Shown one piece after another: positions 1-7,088 of a stretch of 26,774 nt of DNA (positions are counted from its first letter, which is position 1; the number at the start of each line of letters is the position of its first letter). The notes under the pieces are model-generated. The model was not told where the DNA came from and did no database searches. It saw nothing but the letters and a program-made list of their open reading frames with translations. Source of the DNA: JACKAN01 sp964502735 (GTDB lineage: Bacteria; Bdellovibrionota; Bdellovibrionia; Bdellovibrionales; UBA1609). Made by a program: the position numbers and the translations under genes. The DNA lies in the NCBI GenBank assembly GCA_964502735.1, contig CAZCYD010000042.1, positions 1-26,774 on the forward strand. The letters run 5' to 3'.

Positions 1-20
1 TTTGACACGGTTGGACCTGA

Positions 21-641
21 CTAGTAAACGGCACTAAAGTCGGGGCTCAGGTCACCGACATCTCCTAAATATATTTTAGCCGGTTTTTTGTTAAAGTATG
101 CAAAGGCCAGTACACTACCTAATAAATAGGCTCCACTACTCGATAACTCATTAGGTATTAAGAAAATTATCGGGATAGTTGAAATAAAATAGCCCGAAAC
201 AAGACCATCTAAACCGTCAATAAAGTTAATGGCATTACACAATGCCACTACAAAAAATATTGTCAGAACAGAAGTTATTAAAACGTGCTGCCCCCATGCC
301 ACCCACAATAAACTGCTGTATTTTATATTGATTAACAAACCAGCCGATAAAAACTGAAACAGTAATTTACTTCTAGCATTTAACTCTTTAAAGTCATCTA
401 CAATTCCACCTATTATAAGTGGTGAGGCTACTATTAAAAACTCTAAGAGAGGAGTGTGGTCATTATACCAAGCCACAATAAAGAGTCCGCCGGCGATGCC
501 TACTCCACCCAACTGGGGTACTGTTTCTTCTTTAATTCTACGAAAACTTTTTTGACCATAAATCTTTAGGCCTTGTCCGATCTGCACTAACGACAAGGAT
601 AGTAGTAATGTGACAACAAATGAAAAAAGAAGTTCATTCAC
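21..641 (-). CDS. C-terminally truncated WecA/MraY-family phosphoglycosyl transferase
   Basis: A polytopic membrane protein of the family that moves a sugar-1-phosphate from a UDP-sugar onto undecaprenyl phosphate, the first step of many surface glycans. Visible family marks are VPQLGGVGIAGG (41-52), the acidic pair D82-D83 in GGIVDDF, NAINFIDGLDGL (136 onward) and KIYLGDVG (189-196, with D194). Family members usually run to about 320-360 residues; this one stops at 206, immediately after the GDVG motif, where GDVGSLFLG-like sequence is expected. The rest of the catalytic C-terminal half, including the histidine-rich loop and later helices, is missing. The start is GTG at 639-641, preceded by AAGG, with an in-frame stop upstream. 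The family call is firm. Whether this is a real pseudogene or an artefact of the sequence end is open, and activity is unlikely as written. Confidence 0.75.
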   Translation of the reverse strand: MNELLFSFVVTLLLSLSLVQIGQGLKIYGQKSFRRIKEETVPQLGGVGIAGGLFIVAWYNDHTPLLEFLIVASPLIIGGIVDDFKELNARSKLLFQFLSAGLLINIKYSSLLWVAWGQHVLITSVLTIFFVVALCNAINFIDGLDGLVSGYFISTIPIIFLIPNELSSSGAYLLGSVLAFAYFNKKPAKIYLGDVGDLSPDFSAVY

Positions 642-674
642 ATGGACCTTATCGGTTATATTGATAATTAATCA

Positions 675-1802
675 ATGAAGTCTTCTAAAACTATATTATT
701 TGCAACCAACTCCTCTCGTCATGCTTGGCAACACAGAGGCGAACTGGCTAATGCCGCCCTAAAGTCTGGCTATCTCGTGTATTTTGCCTGCCCTTATGGC
801 GAGGAAGTTAAAAAGCTAGAGTCCCTTGGAATTCAGCATATAGAGTTGAAGCTCAATCGAAAAAGTTTAAATCCACTTATAGAATTTTTGACATTTCTAA
901 ATCTATTTAAAATTATTTCGAATCTCAAACCTGATATTTTTCACGGCTTTACGATAAAAGTAGTTCTGTATGGTGGTCTGGCATGTAGGGTACTCAAAAC
1001 TCCAATCTATTTGCTCAATATTACAGGACTTGGCTCACTTTTTTTAAAGACCTCGGTTGCGTACAAATGGATTCAATGTCTAGTTGGACATTTGTACAGG
1101 TTTACTTTTAACTCTCCTCGATCCCTAGCTATTTTTCAAAATACTGAAGATCAAAATTATTTTATAAGTCAAGGGTGGACAAAACCCTCTCAAGCCGTTC
1201 TCATACCAGGAACCGGAATTAATTGTCACAGTATTTACCCTAAATTTGAAAATCATGAACCACCAATAATTCTATTTACAGGTAGAATTATTAAAGACAA
1301 AGGAATTTCTGAACTCATATCTGCCTGTCATATCTTAAACGAAAAAAAATACAATTTTAGACTTCATTTGTGTGGCGAGCTCGATAGAGACAACCCTTCG
1401 ACATATTCTAAAAAAGAATGGAAAAATTTAACTCAAGCAAATTTTATTTATTTCTTTGGCTATCAAAGTGATCTTGAAAAATTTTATCAAGCTTGTGATA
1501 TATTTTGTTTACCTTCTTATCGTGAGGGGCTTCCTCTCTCTTTAATTGAAGCCGGCGCTTACGGAAAACCTTCTGTCGTTACCAATATTCCAGGATGTAA
1601 TGACATAATTAAGAATAAAGAAAACGGTTTTCTTGTTAGTGTTAAAAGTGTACCAGAATTAGTTCTAGCACTCGAGCATCTATTGATGAATCCTCAGCTT
1701 AGAATTTCTATGGGAAAAGTAGCGAGAAAAGTTGTGGAGGAAAATTTTGACCAAGATCGGCTGCTTAAAAAATATATGCAAATATATCGCTCTAAGGATT
1801 AA
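675..1802 (+). CDS. GT4-family glycosyltransferase (PglA/WbpH-like)
   Basis: A 375-residue GT-B retaining glycosyltransferase, predicted to act at the cytoplasmic face of the inner membrane on a lipid-linked sugar. The N-terminal acceptor half contains FHGFTIKVVLYGGLA and NITGLGSLF (89-123), a pattern I associate with PglA/WbpH-type enzymes that add the second sugar to an undecaprenyl-PP primer. The C-terminal half has the nucleotide-sugar signature LFTGRIIKDKGISEL (200-214), with R204 and K209, and the EX7E motif E284...E292 within REGLPLSLIE. Length is typical. It is divergent from the truncated WecA-like gene with only about 33 bases between starts, which suits a paired role in glycan initiation. 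No clear Shine-Dalgarno site precedes the ATG. The family call is strong; donor and acceptor sugars cannot be read from the sequence. Confidence 0.9.
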   Translation: MKSSKTILFATNSSRHAWQHRGELANAALKSGYLVYFACPYGEEVKKLESLGIQHIELKLNRKSLNPLIEFLTFLNLFKIISNLKPDIFHGFTIKVVLYGGLACRVLKTPIYLLNITGLGSLFLKTSVAYKWIQCLVGHLYRFTFNSPRSLAIFQNTEDQNYFISQGWTKPSQAVLIPGTGINCHSIYPKFENHEPPIILFTGRIIKDKGISELISACHILNEKKYNFRLHLCGELDRDNPSTYSKKEWKNLTQANFIYFFGYQSDLEKFYQACDIFCLPSYREGLPLSLIEAGAYGKPSVVTNIPGCNDIIKNKENGFLVSVKSVPELVLALEHLLMNPQLRISMGKVARKVVEENFDQDRLLKKYMQIYRSKD

Positions 1803-1839
1803 CACTGACCACGTTGAAGAATTTTTAACTTTGTACGGC

Positions 1840-2367
1840 TTAGTCTTTTGAGAACGAACCAAAACTAAAACCTATACCTATACCCGTGTAGAGCATTCTC
1901 CCTGGACGGATGGAGGCTTGAATTTCAGATCTGATAAAAACCCTTTTATTTGCATACAGCCTGAGCCCAAAGCCATAATGCCAGCCCGTTTGCCGAATAA
2001 AATTACTATCTACATAATCAATTGTATTGCGCAAATGTTCTGATAGATTTATGCCAAAATACCAAAAATAGTTCATATCAAATAAATTGACATCATTTTT
2101 AATGGATAAAAAATATCTCCTTAACTTTACACCTTCTGAGCTAGCAAAAAGATACTTTCCCTCTAAACGGAAATGGGTCAAGGACTTATCTATTGAAAAC
2201 TGAACAGGAGGAAGAAGCTCTGTCACTCCTGCCACATTGCTTGGCAATAGAACTCCTGTTGTTGTTGCCAATTCCCAACTCGGTTCAGAGCTTAACTCTC
2301 CACTCTGTTGAGCCTCTGTTTGATTACATATAAAAAGGAAAGAAAAAAACAATATTATTTTAATCAT
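1840..2367 (-). CDS. Exported beta-barrel-like protein, unknown family
   Basis: A 175-residue protein with a clear signal peptide (residues 1 to about 19, ending TEA-QQ). The mature part alternates polar and hydrophobic residues and ends with strands such as GWHYGFGLRLYANKR, FIRSEIQASI and YTGIGIGFSFG, as expected of a small outer-membrane beta-barrel of around eight strands. It starts 3 bases after the stop of the upstream DUF2279-like gene on the same strand, so the two are probably co-transcribed. Its 3' end converges on the GT4 gene with a 37-base gap and no obvious terminator. I recognise no specific family. The barrel assignment is inferred from composition and strand pattern only. Confidence 0.75.
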   Translation of the reverse strand: MIKIILFFSFLFICNQTEAQQSGELSSEPSWELATTTGVLLPSNVAGVTELLPPVQFSIDKSLTHFRLEGKYLFASSEGVKLRRYFLSIKNDVNLFDMNYFWYFGINLSEHLRNTIDYVDSNFIRQTGWHYGFGLRLYANKRVFIRSEIQASIRPGRMLYTGIGIGFSFGSFSKD

Positions 2368-2370
2368 AAA

Positions 2371-2709
2371 TTAAAAATCAAATGTGTAAAAAATTAGACT
2401 GCCAGAAAAAGCACCTGCCGCATTCGCCACCATATCCTTTTCTGAAACTTGTTTGTCTGTAATCTCTTTCAAAGCTCCACCAGCAAGGGTGATAACAATA
2501 CTCCCCAAAAAGCTAGACCATTTACTTTTATTACTATTGCGAAAAGTTAAATACATACCCGATGCCACCATAGCGCTTACAAAGGCATGAGCCTTTTTGT
2601 CTGGCCCCCAAGAGTCTTCAGGTTCTCGTTGAGCTAAAGTTGCTGAAGGGAAAAATAAACTTAGCAATAGTACAGATTTACAAGCTAGCGATTTATAATC
2701 TTTTAACAT
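2371..2709 (-). CDS. DUF2279/YfiM-like exported protein
   Basis: A small exported protein of about 112 residues from the ATG at 2707-2709; a GTG seven codons upstream (2728-2730) is the alternative start. A hydrophobic signal segment (SVLLLSLFFPSATLAQ) is followed by DSWGPDKKAHAF and a glycine/alanine-rich helical part with GGALKEITDKQ and ANAAGAFSG. This order, D-x-DK-x-xH followed by an E-x-x-D stretch and a C-terminal hydrophobic helix, matches the DUF2279 family that includes E. coli YfiM, a protein of unknown function. Neither start has a good Shine-Dalgarno site. A TATACT-like -10 element lies a few bases upstream of the ATG. It is the first gene of a pair with the beta-barrel-like gene and is divergent from the exported gene at 2742. 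Confidence 0.7.
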   Translation of the reverse strand: MLKDYKSLACKSVLLLSLFFPSATLAQREPEDSWGPDKKAHAFVSAMVASGMYLTFRNSNKSKWSSFLGSIVITLAGGALKEITDKQVSEKDMVANAAGAFSGSLIFYTFDF

Positions 2710-2741
2710 AGTTGTATAGTATATTATCACCGAGAGGCTAA

Positions 2742-3353
2742 ATGATGAAGGCCAGTATGTTACTTATAAAAGTATCACTTACCCAATTAGGATTACTTCT
2801 GTGTTTTGCAATGCCAGTATCAAAGGCCGTAGCAAAGTCTAAAAACTATAGTTTTGCTTCCATTACTACCTATCACTCAAGTTTTAGCAATATCTCACTA
2901 AGCTCCGAAAGTCTCAAACCCGAACTTCCCCAAAGCTTAGATGTGGAGCTTGCCCTCAGGTTTCGCTCCATATTTAACTTGGCATTTGTTGCACAGAGAT
3001 TTCTACACGATCCAGAATCACCCATCAACTCTTTGAAGGCTGAGCGCCAAGCCTTTGGTCTTGAATTGAAGATTGACTTACCGGGAGTTTTTTTTATTGG
3101 AAAGGCTGGAGATTTTTCGAAGCAAAATGGGAAGAATTGGCCTTTTAACAGTTTCCTCTACGGAAACATTCTACGAGTGAACACAACCAATGAGAGTGGA
3201 GCCAGAGACTCCTCTTTTGCCTCTAGATATGGGTTTGGTTTGGATGTTTTTATTTTTAATCAAATTGCTTATATATCAATGTATGTAGGGGGATTTCAAT
3301 TTGAGGCCAACACCTTTTTGCAATCAGGTGTAGGCCTAGGCGTCACTCTCTAG
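2742..3353 (+). CDS. Exported protein, probable outer-membrane beta-barrel
   Basis: A 203-residue protein with an N-terminal signal peptide (hydrophobic core QLGLLLCFAM, likely cleavage after the AVA near residue 31). The mature region shows amphipathic strands (VELALRFRSIFNLAFV, FGLELKIDL, FGLDVFIF, YISMYVGGFQF) and ends in GVGLGVTL, a plausible last barrel strand. The start is the first of two adjacent ATG codons, preceded by GAGAGG at a good distance. It diverges from the DUF2279-like gene, so the three genes at 1840-3353 may share a regulatory region and a role in the envelope. It ends 17 bases from the stop of the convergent dehydrogenase gene. No named family is recognised, and the barrel call is inference. 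Confidence 0.72.
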   Translation: MMKASMLLIKVSLTQLGLLLCFAMPVSKAVAKSKNYSFASITTYHSSFSNISLSSESLKPELPQSLDVELALRFRSIFNLAFVAQRFLHDPESPINSLKAERQAFGLELKIDLPGVFFIGKAGDFSKQNGKNWPFNSFLYGNILRVNTTNESGARDSSFASRYGFGLDVFIFNQIAYISMYVGGFQFEANTFLQSGVGLGVTL

Positions 3354-3370
3354 CTTGACAAAATTTGAAC

Positions 3371-4090
3371 TCACCAGGGTATGACTCGACCGTCGCGAAA
3401 GAATCCACCCGATGGCCCTTCGTCATCTAGAGTGGCTGCCCAAATAATACCCTGTATACCCTCCTCTAAAGTTCTCGGGGCATTCTCTCCACCCATTTGT
3501 GTTTTGACCCAACCCGGACAAACAGAGTTGATTTTGATATTATATGGTCTTAACTCCTCAGCAAATATTTTAGTAAATGCATTTAGGGCAGTTTTAGACG
3601 AACGATAAGCCGGCCACCCTCCCGCCATACTGTTTAGCCCCCCCATCCCTGAGGAAACATTGACAATTCGCCCATAGTTTTGCTTTTTCATAATGGGAGC
3701 TACAGCTTGCATGAGTTGGTAAGGGACAAGAGCGTTGATGCGAAAAGACATCTCTACCACTGCGGCACCCACCTCAAGCGCCGAGCGGATTTCTGGTGGT
3801 TCAGTTCTACCTTCTAAAAATACAGCGGCGTTATTAATCAAAACATCGATTTGATCAACCTCATCTTTTAACCACTGAAGCAACCTGTCCACTTCCGGAG
3901 GTTGAGAAAAGTCGACAACCTGATAACTCGCGCCCTGACTAACAGACGCAAACTCCTCAACCAATTCTTTTAGCTCTTGCTCCCGTCTTCCAACTAAAAT
4001 GAGATGGTAGCCTTGAAAAGCTAAGGCCCTACTCACCGCTAACCCAAGACCACGATTAGCTCCCGAAATGATCGCCACTTTTTTTTCCAT
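3371..4090 (-). CDS. Short-chain dehydrogenase/reductase, CBR1-like
   Basis: A classical SDR of 239 residues, NAD(P)H-dependent and cytosolic. From the chosen start it shows the cofactor motif SGANRGLG (9-16), D60, NNAA (86-89), N119, catalytic S146/S147 in NVSSG, and Y162-x-x-x-K166 in AYRSSK. The post-catalytic CPGWVKTQMGGENA stretch, followed by TLEEG, is characteristic of carbonyl-reductase-1-type SDRs that reduce ketones and aldehydes. An ORF extends 24 codons further upstream, but the internal ATG at 4088-4090 is preceded by AAGGGAG (4097-4103) at six bases and begins right before the Rossmann strand, so I use it. It is convergent with the exported gene ending at 3353. The substrate is unknown. 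Confidence 0.9.
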   Translation of the reverse strand: MEKKVAIISGANRGLGLAVSRALAFQGYHLILVGRREQELKELVEEFASVSQGASYQVVDFSQPPEVDRLLQWLKDEVDQIDVLINNAAVFLEGRTEPPEIRSALEVGAAVVEMSFRINALVPYQLMQAVAPIMKKQNYGRIVNVSSGMGGLNSMAGGWPAYRSSKTALNAFTKIFAEELRPYNIKINSVCPGWVKTQMGGENAPRTLEEGIQGIIWAATLDDEGPSGGFFRDGRVIPW

Positions 4091-4096
4091 CCAATG

Positions 4097-4103
4097 CTCC
4101 CTT
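4097..4103 (-). promoter_or_regulatory. Ribosome binding site deciding the SDR start
   Basis: AAGGGAG on the minus strand, six bases before the ATG at 4088-4090. It selects the internal start and makes the 24-codon upstream extension unlikely to be translated. Confidence 0.7.
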
Positions 4104-4423
4104 AAAATCCTACCCTTTAATTCCCTTAGACGCACATTTTTTAGGTGCTCAATTTTAAGCATTTGCGCTTCTAAACCTAACTTCTAAACCCTAACTTCTA
4201 ATTAGACCTCTAGCCTCCACTCTTTCCCAAATTAATCTTAACTTGATAAGCTTTAACTTAATAAGGCCTTCTAAAATAAATAATAAAAGTTTAGATCATC
4301 TATTTAGATGATTTTAATAAAATTATCTAAAAAATATTTCTGACTTTAGATCTTAACTTCTTTAGACCTCTAACTTAAGCTCTTCGAATCTTGTGTGAAT
4401 ATCATATGCAATTAGCTAACTTA

Positions 4424-4451
4424 TTGACAGTTTTTGGCTTTTTTACATATT
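4424..4451 (+). promoter_or_regulatory. Candidate sigma-70-type promoter for the Aat-like gene
   Basis: A perfect -35 hexamer TTGACA (4424-4429) is followed after 16 bases by CATATT, a four-of-six match to the -10 consensus. It lies about 110 bases upstream of the ATG at 4564. The -10 is weak, so this is only a candidate. Confidence 0.35.
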
Positions 4452-4563
4452 GAGTCAACCCCAACGCCAGTGATATGTGTTGAAGGTTGAGAACTAGGGA
4501 TAAGTAGGACCTCCAACCACTTTAAAAGGAAAACCTTATCTTAAAGGAAAAAGGAAACCCAGA

Positions 4564-6171
4564 ATGAGAAATTTTATTTCCCAGTGTCTTTTAGTTTTGA
4601 TCTTCACTGCATTTTCAATTTCTAATGCAGTTGCAAGCTGTGAAACGAGTTTGAACCCTCAGGAACCAAATTCCCCGTCGACAAAGGTTTGGGCCCAAGA
4701 AGAACTCGCTGAAAAGTTATTTGGCGACGTGACGAGAGGATGGAGTCTGCGGGGCTTTTTGGGAACACAGCCGGAAATGACTCCAGAAAATATCTTAATT
4801 GGAATTCAAAACCTGGTCATGCCTTGGGGGCTCCGCATTTATCCCGTCAGGTCTGTAGAGGAAGCTCTCGCTCACAATGTAAAGAGTTTTAATCGCGGTT
4901 TTAGTCCGGAGCAAATAGAGACTATGGGAGATTCCCACTACACAAGCCCCCCTGATATGCCCGTATACATCTTAGTCAACGATAATCCTGATTCTTATGA
5001 AAGACTTTACTTAGAGCAAAGAAAAAACAAATCCCTTCCTCATAAAGTTTTTCATGAGGTGGCCGCAACTACAGAAGTTTTCTATTTTGATCTCGAAGGT
5101 CAACGCCACATCCTTTCTAAAGAGCAACTCGTCCAACTCGATAGCGTCAGCTATAATGAAAATAACCCAAGTGATCACTTTTTTTACCAGTTTGGCTGGT
5201 TCGCCCCTAAATTTAAAGGTGTAGAGTCTATAAACCGATTTATGACCTCTGGCACAGACCCTAACAAGGCTTCTCGAACTTACTCTGATATGAGTAAAAA
5301 ACTCAGAACTCTATTCAAACGCGGGCTCAGGATAACTTTCAATAGAGATATGGATCAACTCCTGATTTTGGCCGGAACTCAAGAGCGAATTGGCTCCAAC
5401 AACAAAGTGGCCAGACAAACAGATCCTGAACTGAGTCGCTTTAATAAAAAAACTAGAGATGGCTACTTAGAGCTTCAAGCTGAAGGCCATGCTTATTCTG
5501 TAGAAGTCTGGGATGGAGATCCCAATGACCCTAATACCCGCCTTCTTGGAGGTACCTTTGGCAGAATTTCGGGAACTGTCGTTTCTGTAGACAGCTTGGC
5601 TTATGTCGCCATGAGAAAAGTTCGAAACTACAACGAGAACAAGGAGCCCCTCTTTCTTGTTGGAGAAGGACTCTTGCTAACTTTTGAAAAAGCTGTTGCC
5701 AAAGGCAACGAACTCAAAGCCGCAGATCTCACAAAAGGTTTTAGTCCCAACCAAATACAAGACAAGGAAGAGTTTTACACTCCTCAGCCCTCCTACGTTT
5801 GGGAAGATCCACGATTGGACCAAACAAATTCTCATGGTGAAATTGAATATCTATTGGATGAAAATGGCGAGATCAAAGAGATTCCCCGAGGAGAATTTGC
5901 TGATTTTGCCAATCTGGCTTTGTATGAAGAGCTTAAAAAAATGGGTATAGACATTACAGACGTCGGCATGGTGACTCCCAAAAGCCATCAAATCTTCAAA
6001 GCTCGATATGTTTCGCTTGAAGAAGCTCTCCCTCTATTTCAAGAGCAAGATAGGAGGCTGAGACCCCATGGACAAAATTTTGTATTTAATTTTCCTGAGC
6101 CGAATCAAATTTATAAGCCAGTGGGCTTAAGTAATGAGGAATTCACAAAAATATTGAAAAGCTCGAATTGA
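4564..6171 (+). CDS. Exported protein with a leucyl/phenylalanyl-tRNA-protein transferase (Aat)-like domain
   Basis: A 535-residue exported protein. The signal peptide spans about residues 1-25. VASC at 23-26 could also be a lipobox, so it may be a lipoprotein. Residues 244-345 align by eye with Aat: KKLRTLFKRGLRITFNRDMD matches the helix and strand before the Aat core, and DGYLELQAEGHAYSVEVWDG (299-318) closely matches the Aat segment that ends GHAHSIEVW. LLGGTFGRISG follows, as in Aat GGMYGVAQG. ALYEELKKMGIDITDVGMVT (452-471) matches the final Aat helix and strand, with about 100 extra residues inserted before it. Of E. coli Aat active-site positions, E156 aligns with D343, D186 appears kept as D465, and Q188 is replaced by G467. 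Cytosolic Aat attaches Leu/Phe to protein N-termini using aminoacyl-tRNA, which should be absent from the periplasm, so the function here is probably different. AAAGGAAAAAGGAAACC precedes the ATG. Confidence 0.65.
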   Translation: MRNFISQCLLVLIFTAFSISNAVASCETSLNPQEPNSPSTKVWAQEELAEKLFGDVTRGWSLRGFLGTQPEMTPENILIGIQNLVMPWGLRIYPVRSVEEALAHNVKSFNRGFSPEQIETMGDSHYTSPPDMPVYILVNDNPDSYERLYLEQRKNKSLPHKVFHEVAATTEVFYFDLEGQRHILSKEQLVQLDSVSYNENNPSDHFFYQFGWFAPKFKGVESINRFMTSGTDPNKASRTYSDMSKKLRTLFKRGLRITFNRDMDQLLILAGTQERIGSNNKVARQTDPELSRFNKKTRDGYLELQAEGHAYSVEVWDGDPNDPNTRLLGGTFGRISGTVVSVDSLAYVAMRKVRNYNENKEPLFLVGEGLLLTFEKAVAKGNELKAADLTKGFSPNQIQDKEEFYTPQPSYVWEDPRLDQTNSHGEIEYLLDENGEIKEIPRGEFADFANLALYEELKKMGIDITDVGMVTPKSHQIFKARYVSLEEALPLFQEQDRRLRPHGQNFVFNFPEPNQIYKPVGLSNEEFTKILKSSN

Positions 6172-6205
6172 TATATGCCGGGTTTCGGCGTAGTCTACTC
6201 CCTAT

Positions 6206-7084
6206 ATGACAAATATGAATCAAGATCCAAAAACAGTGGAAGGTTTTGGTGAAGAGTGGGCTTTTTTTCAACAAGATCAATTGTCCGACTCTGAGTTTGA
6301 ACTGTTGTGCCAGAGGTATTTTTCTATTTTTCCGTGGGAGTCCTTGCCGGTAACAGCTCAAGGGTTTGATATGGGCAGTGGCAGTGGGCGGTTTGCCTTC
6401 TATGTAGCAAAACGTGTTGGCAAACTCTTTTGCATTGATGCCAGTCAAAAAGCTCTTGAGGTGGCACAAAGTCGACTCTCAAAGTTGAGTAATTGTGAGT
6501 TCATTCACGCCTCAGTAGGTGATGTCATTTTGACTGAGACCGACTTGAACAACAAAACTTTAGATGCTCCCCTTTTAACGCCAGAAAGCATGGATTTTGG
6601 CTACTCATTGGGAGTTCTCCACCACGTACCCAACACTCAAGAAGGAATAAACAATTGTGTACAATTACTTAAACCTGGTGCTCCTTTTTTAATTTACTTG
6701 TACTACTCTTTGGACAATCGACCGGCCTGGTACAGGTTTCTTTGGAAATTGTCAGAATTGGGAAGAAAAACTATCTCTAACCTCCCATTTTTTATCAGAC
6801 GACGAGTCACAGATATTATTGCCATACTCATTTACTGGCCTTTAGCCAAATTGGCAAAATTATCTGAAGCGCTGGGCCTTAGTGTAAGCCACTTTCCTCT
6901 TTCTGCATATCGAAACTGCAGCCTCTATACAATGAGGACTGATGCCCTAGACCGATTCGGAACGGCTCTAGAACAAAGATTTAGTCGCCAGCAAATTCAA
7001 GAAATGCTGGAAAATGCAGGTTTAATCGATATAAAGTTCAGCAATAATGTCCCCTATTGGGTAGCCGTGGGATTTAAAAAATAG
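6206..7084 (+). CDS. Class I SAM-dependent methyltransferase
   Basis: A 292-residue cytosolic enzyme of the Methyltransf_11/25 type. Motif I is GFDMGSGSGRFAFYVAKR (53-70), with the D-x-G-x-G-x-G pattern at 55-61. The acidic end of strand beta-2 is D78 in LFCIDAS. The post-motif segment LGVLHHVPN (135-143) and LLKPGAPFLIYLYY (154-167) complete the Rossmann core. A C-terminal region rich in hydrophobic and basic residues (about 175-225) may bind a lipid or membrane-associated substrate. No Shine-Dalgarno site is visible before either possible ATG (residue 1 or 4). The following GT4 gene begins five bases after its stop, so the two are probably one transcript and this enzyme may modify a surface glycan or lipid intermediate. 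The exact substrate is unknown. Confidence 0.85.
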   Translation: MTNMNQDPKTVEGFGEEWAFFQQDQLSDSEFELLCQRYFSIFPWESLPVTAQGFDMGSGSGRFAFYVAKRVGKLFCIDASQKALEVAQSRLSKLSNCEFIHASVGDVILTETDLNNKTLDAPLLTPESMDFGYSLGVLHHVPNTQEGINNCVQLLKPGAPFLIYLYYSLDNRPAWYRFLWKLSELGRKTISNLPFFIRRRVTDIIAILIYWPLAKLAKLSEALGLSVSHFPLSAYRNCSLYTMRTDALDRFGTALEQRFSRQQIQEMLENAGLIDIKFSNNVPYWVAVGFKK

Positions 7085-7088
7085 GTTA

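Larger units (their letters stand above)
4091..4563. other. AT-rich non-coding region with repeated YTAACTT boxes
   Basis: This 473-base gap separates two divergent genes and holds no convincing ORF. Six copies of (C/T)TAACTT occur at 4177, 4191, 4238, 4253, 4353 and 4370. Two sit inside an exact 12-base direct repeat, CCTAACTTCTAA (4176-4187 and 4190-4201). Two more lie in a near-tandem pair, CTTAACTTGATAAG and CTTTAACTTAATAAG (4237-4265). A small perfect hairpin, ATCATCT-ATTT-AGATGAT, occupies 4295-4312. A promoter candidate for the downstream gene lies at 4424-4451. The boxes could be regulator sites, but that is inference. Confidence 0.5.

Noticed and set aside
4170..4200. CTAAACCC-type words resembling telomere repeats
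   Set aside because: Only two degenerate copies are present, in an internal AT-rich bacterial gap, so the resemblance is chance.
6174..6190. GCCG/CGGC hairpin after the Aat-like gene as a terminator
   Set aside because: Four pairs only and no following T-run.
6143..6469. 108-codon minus-strand ORF over the methyltransferase start
   Set aside because: It is antisense to the motif I region of a clear methyltransferase gene and its product has no recognisable features.
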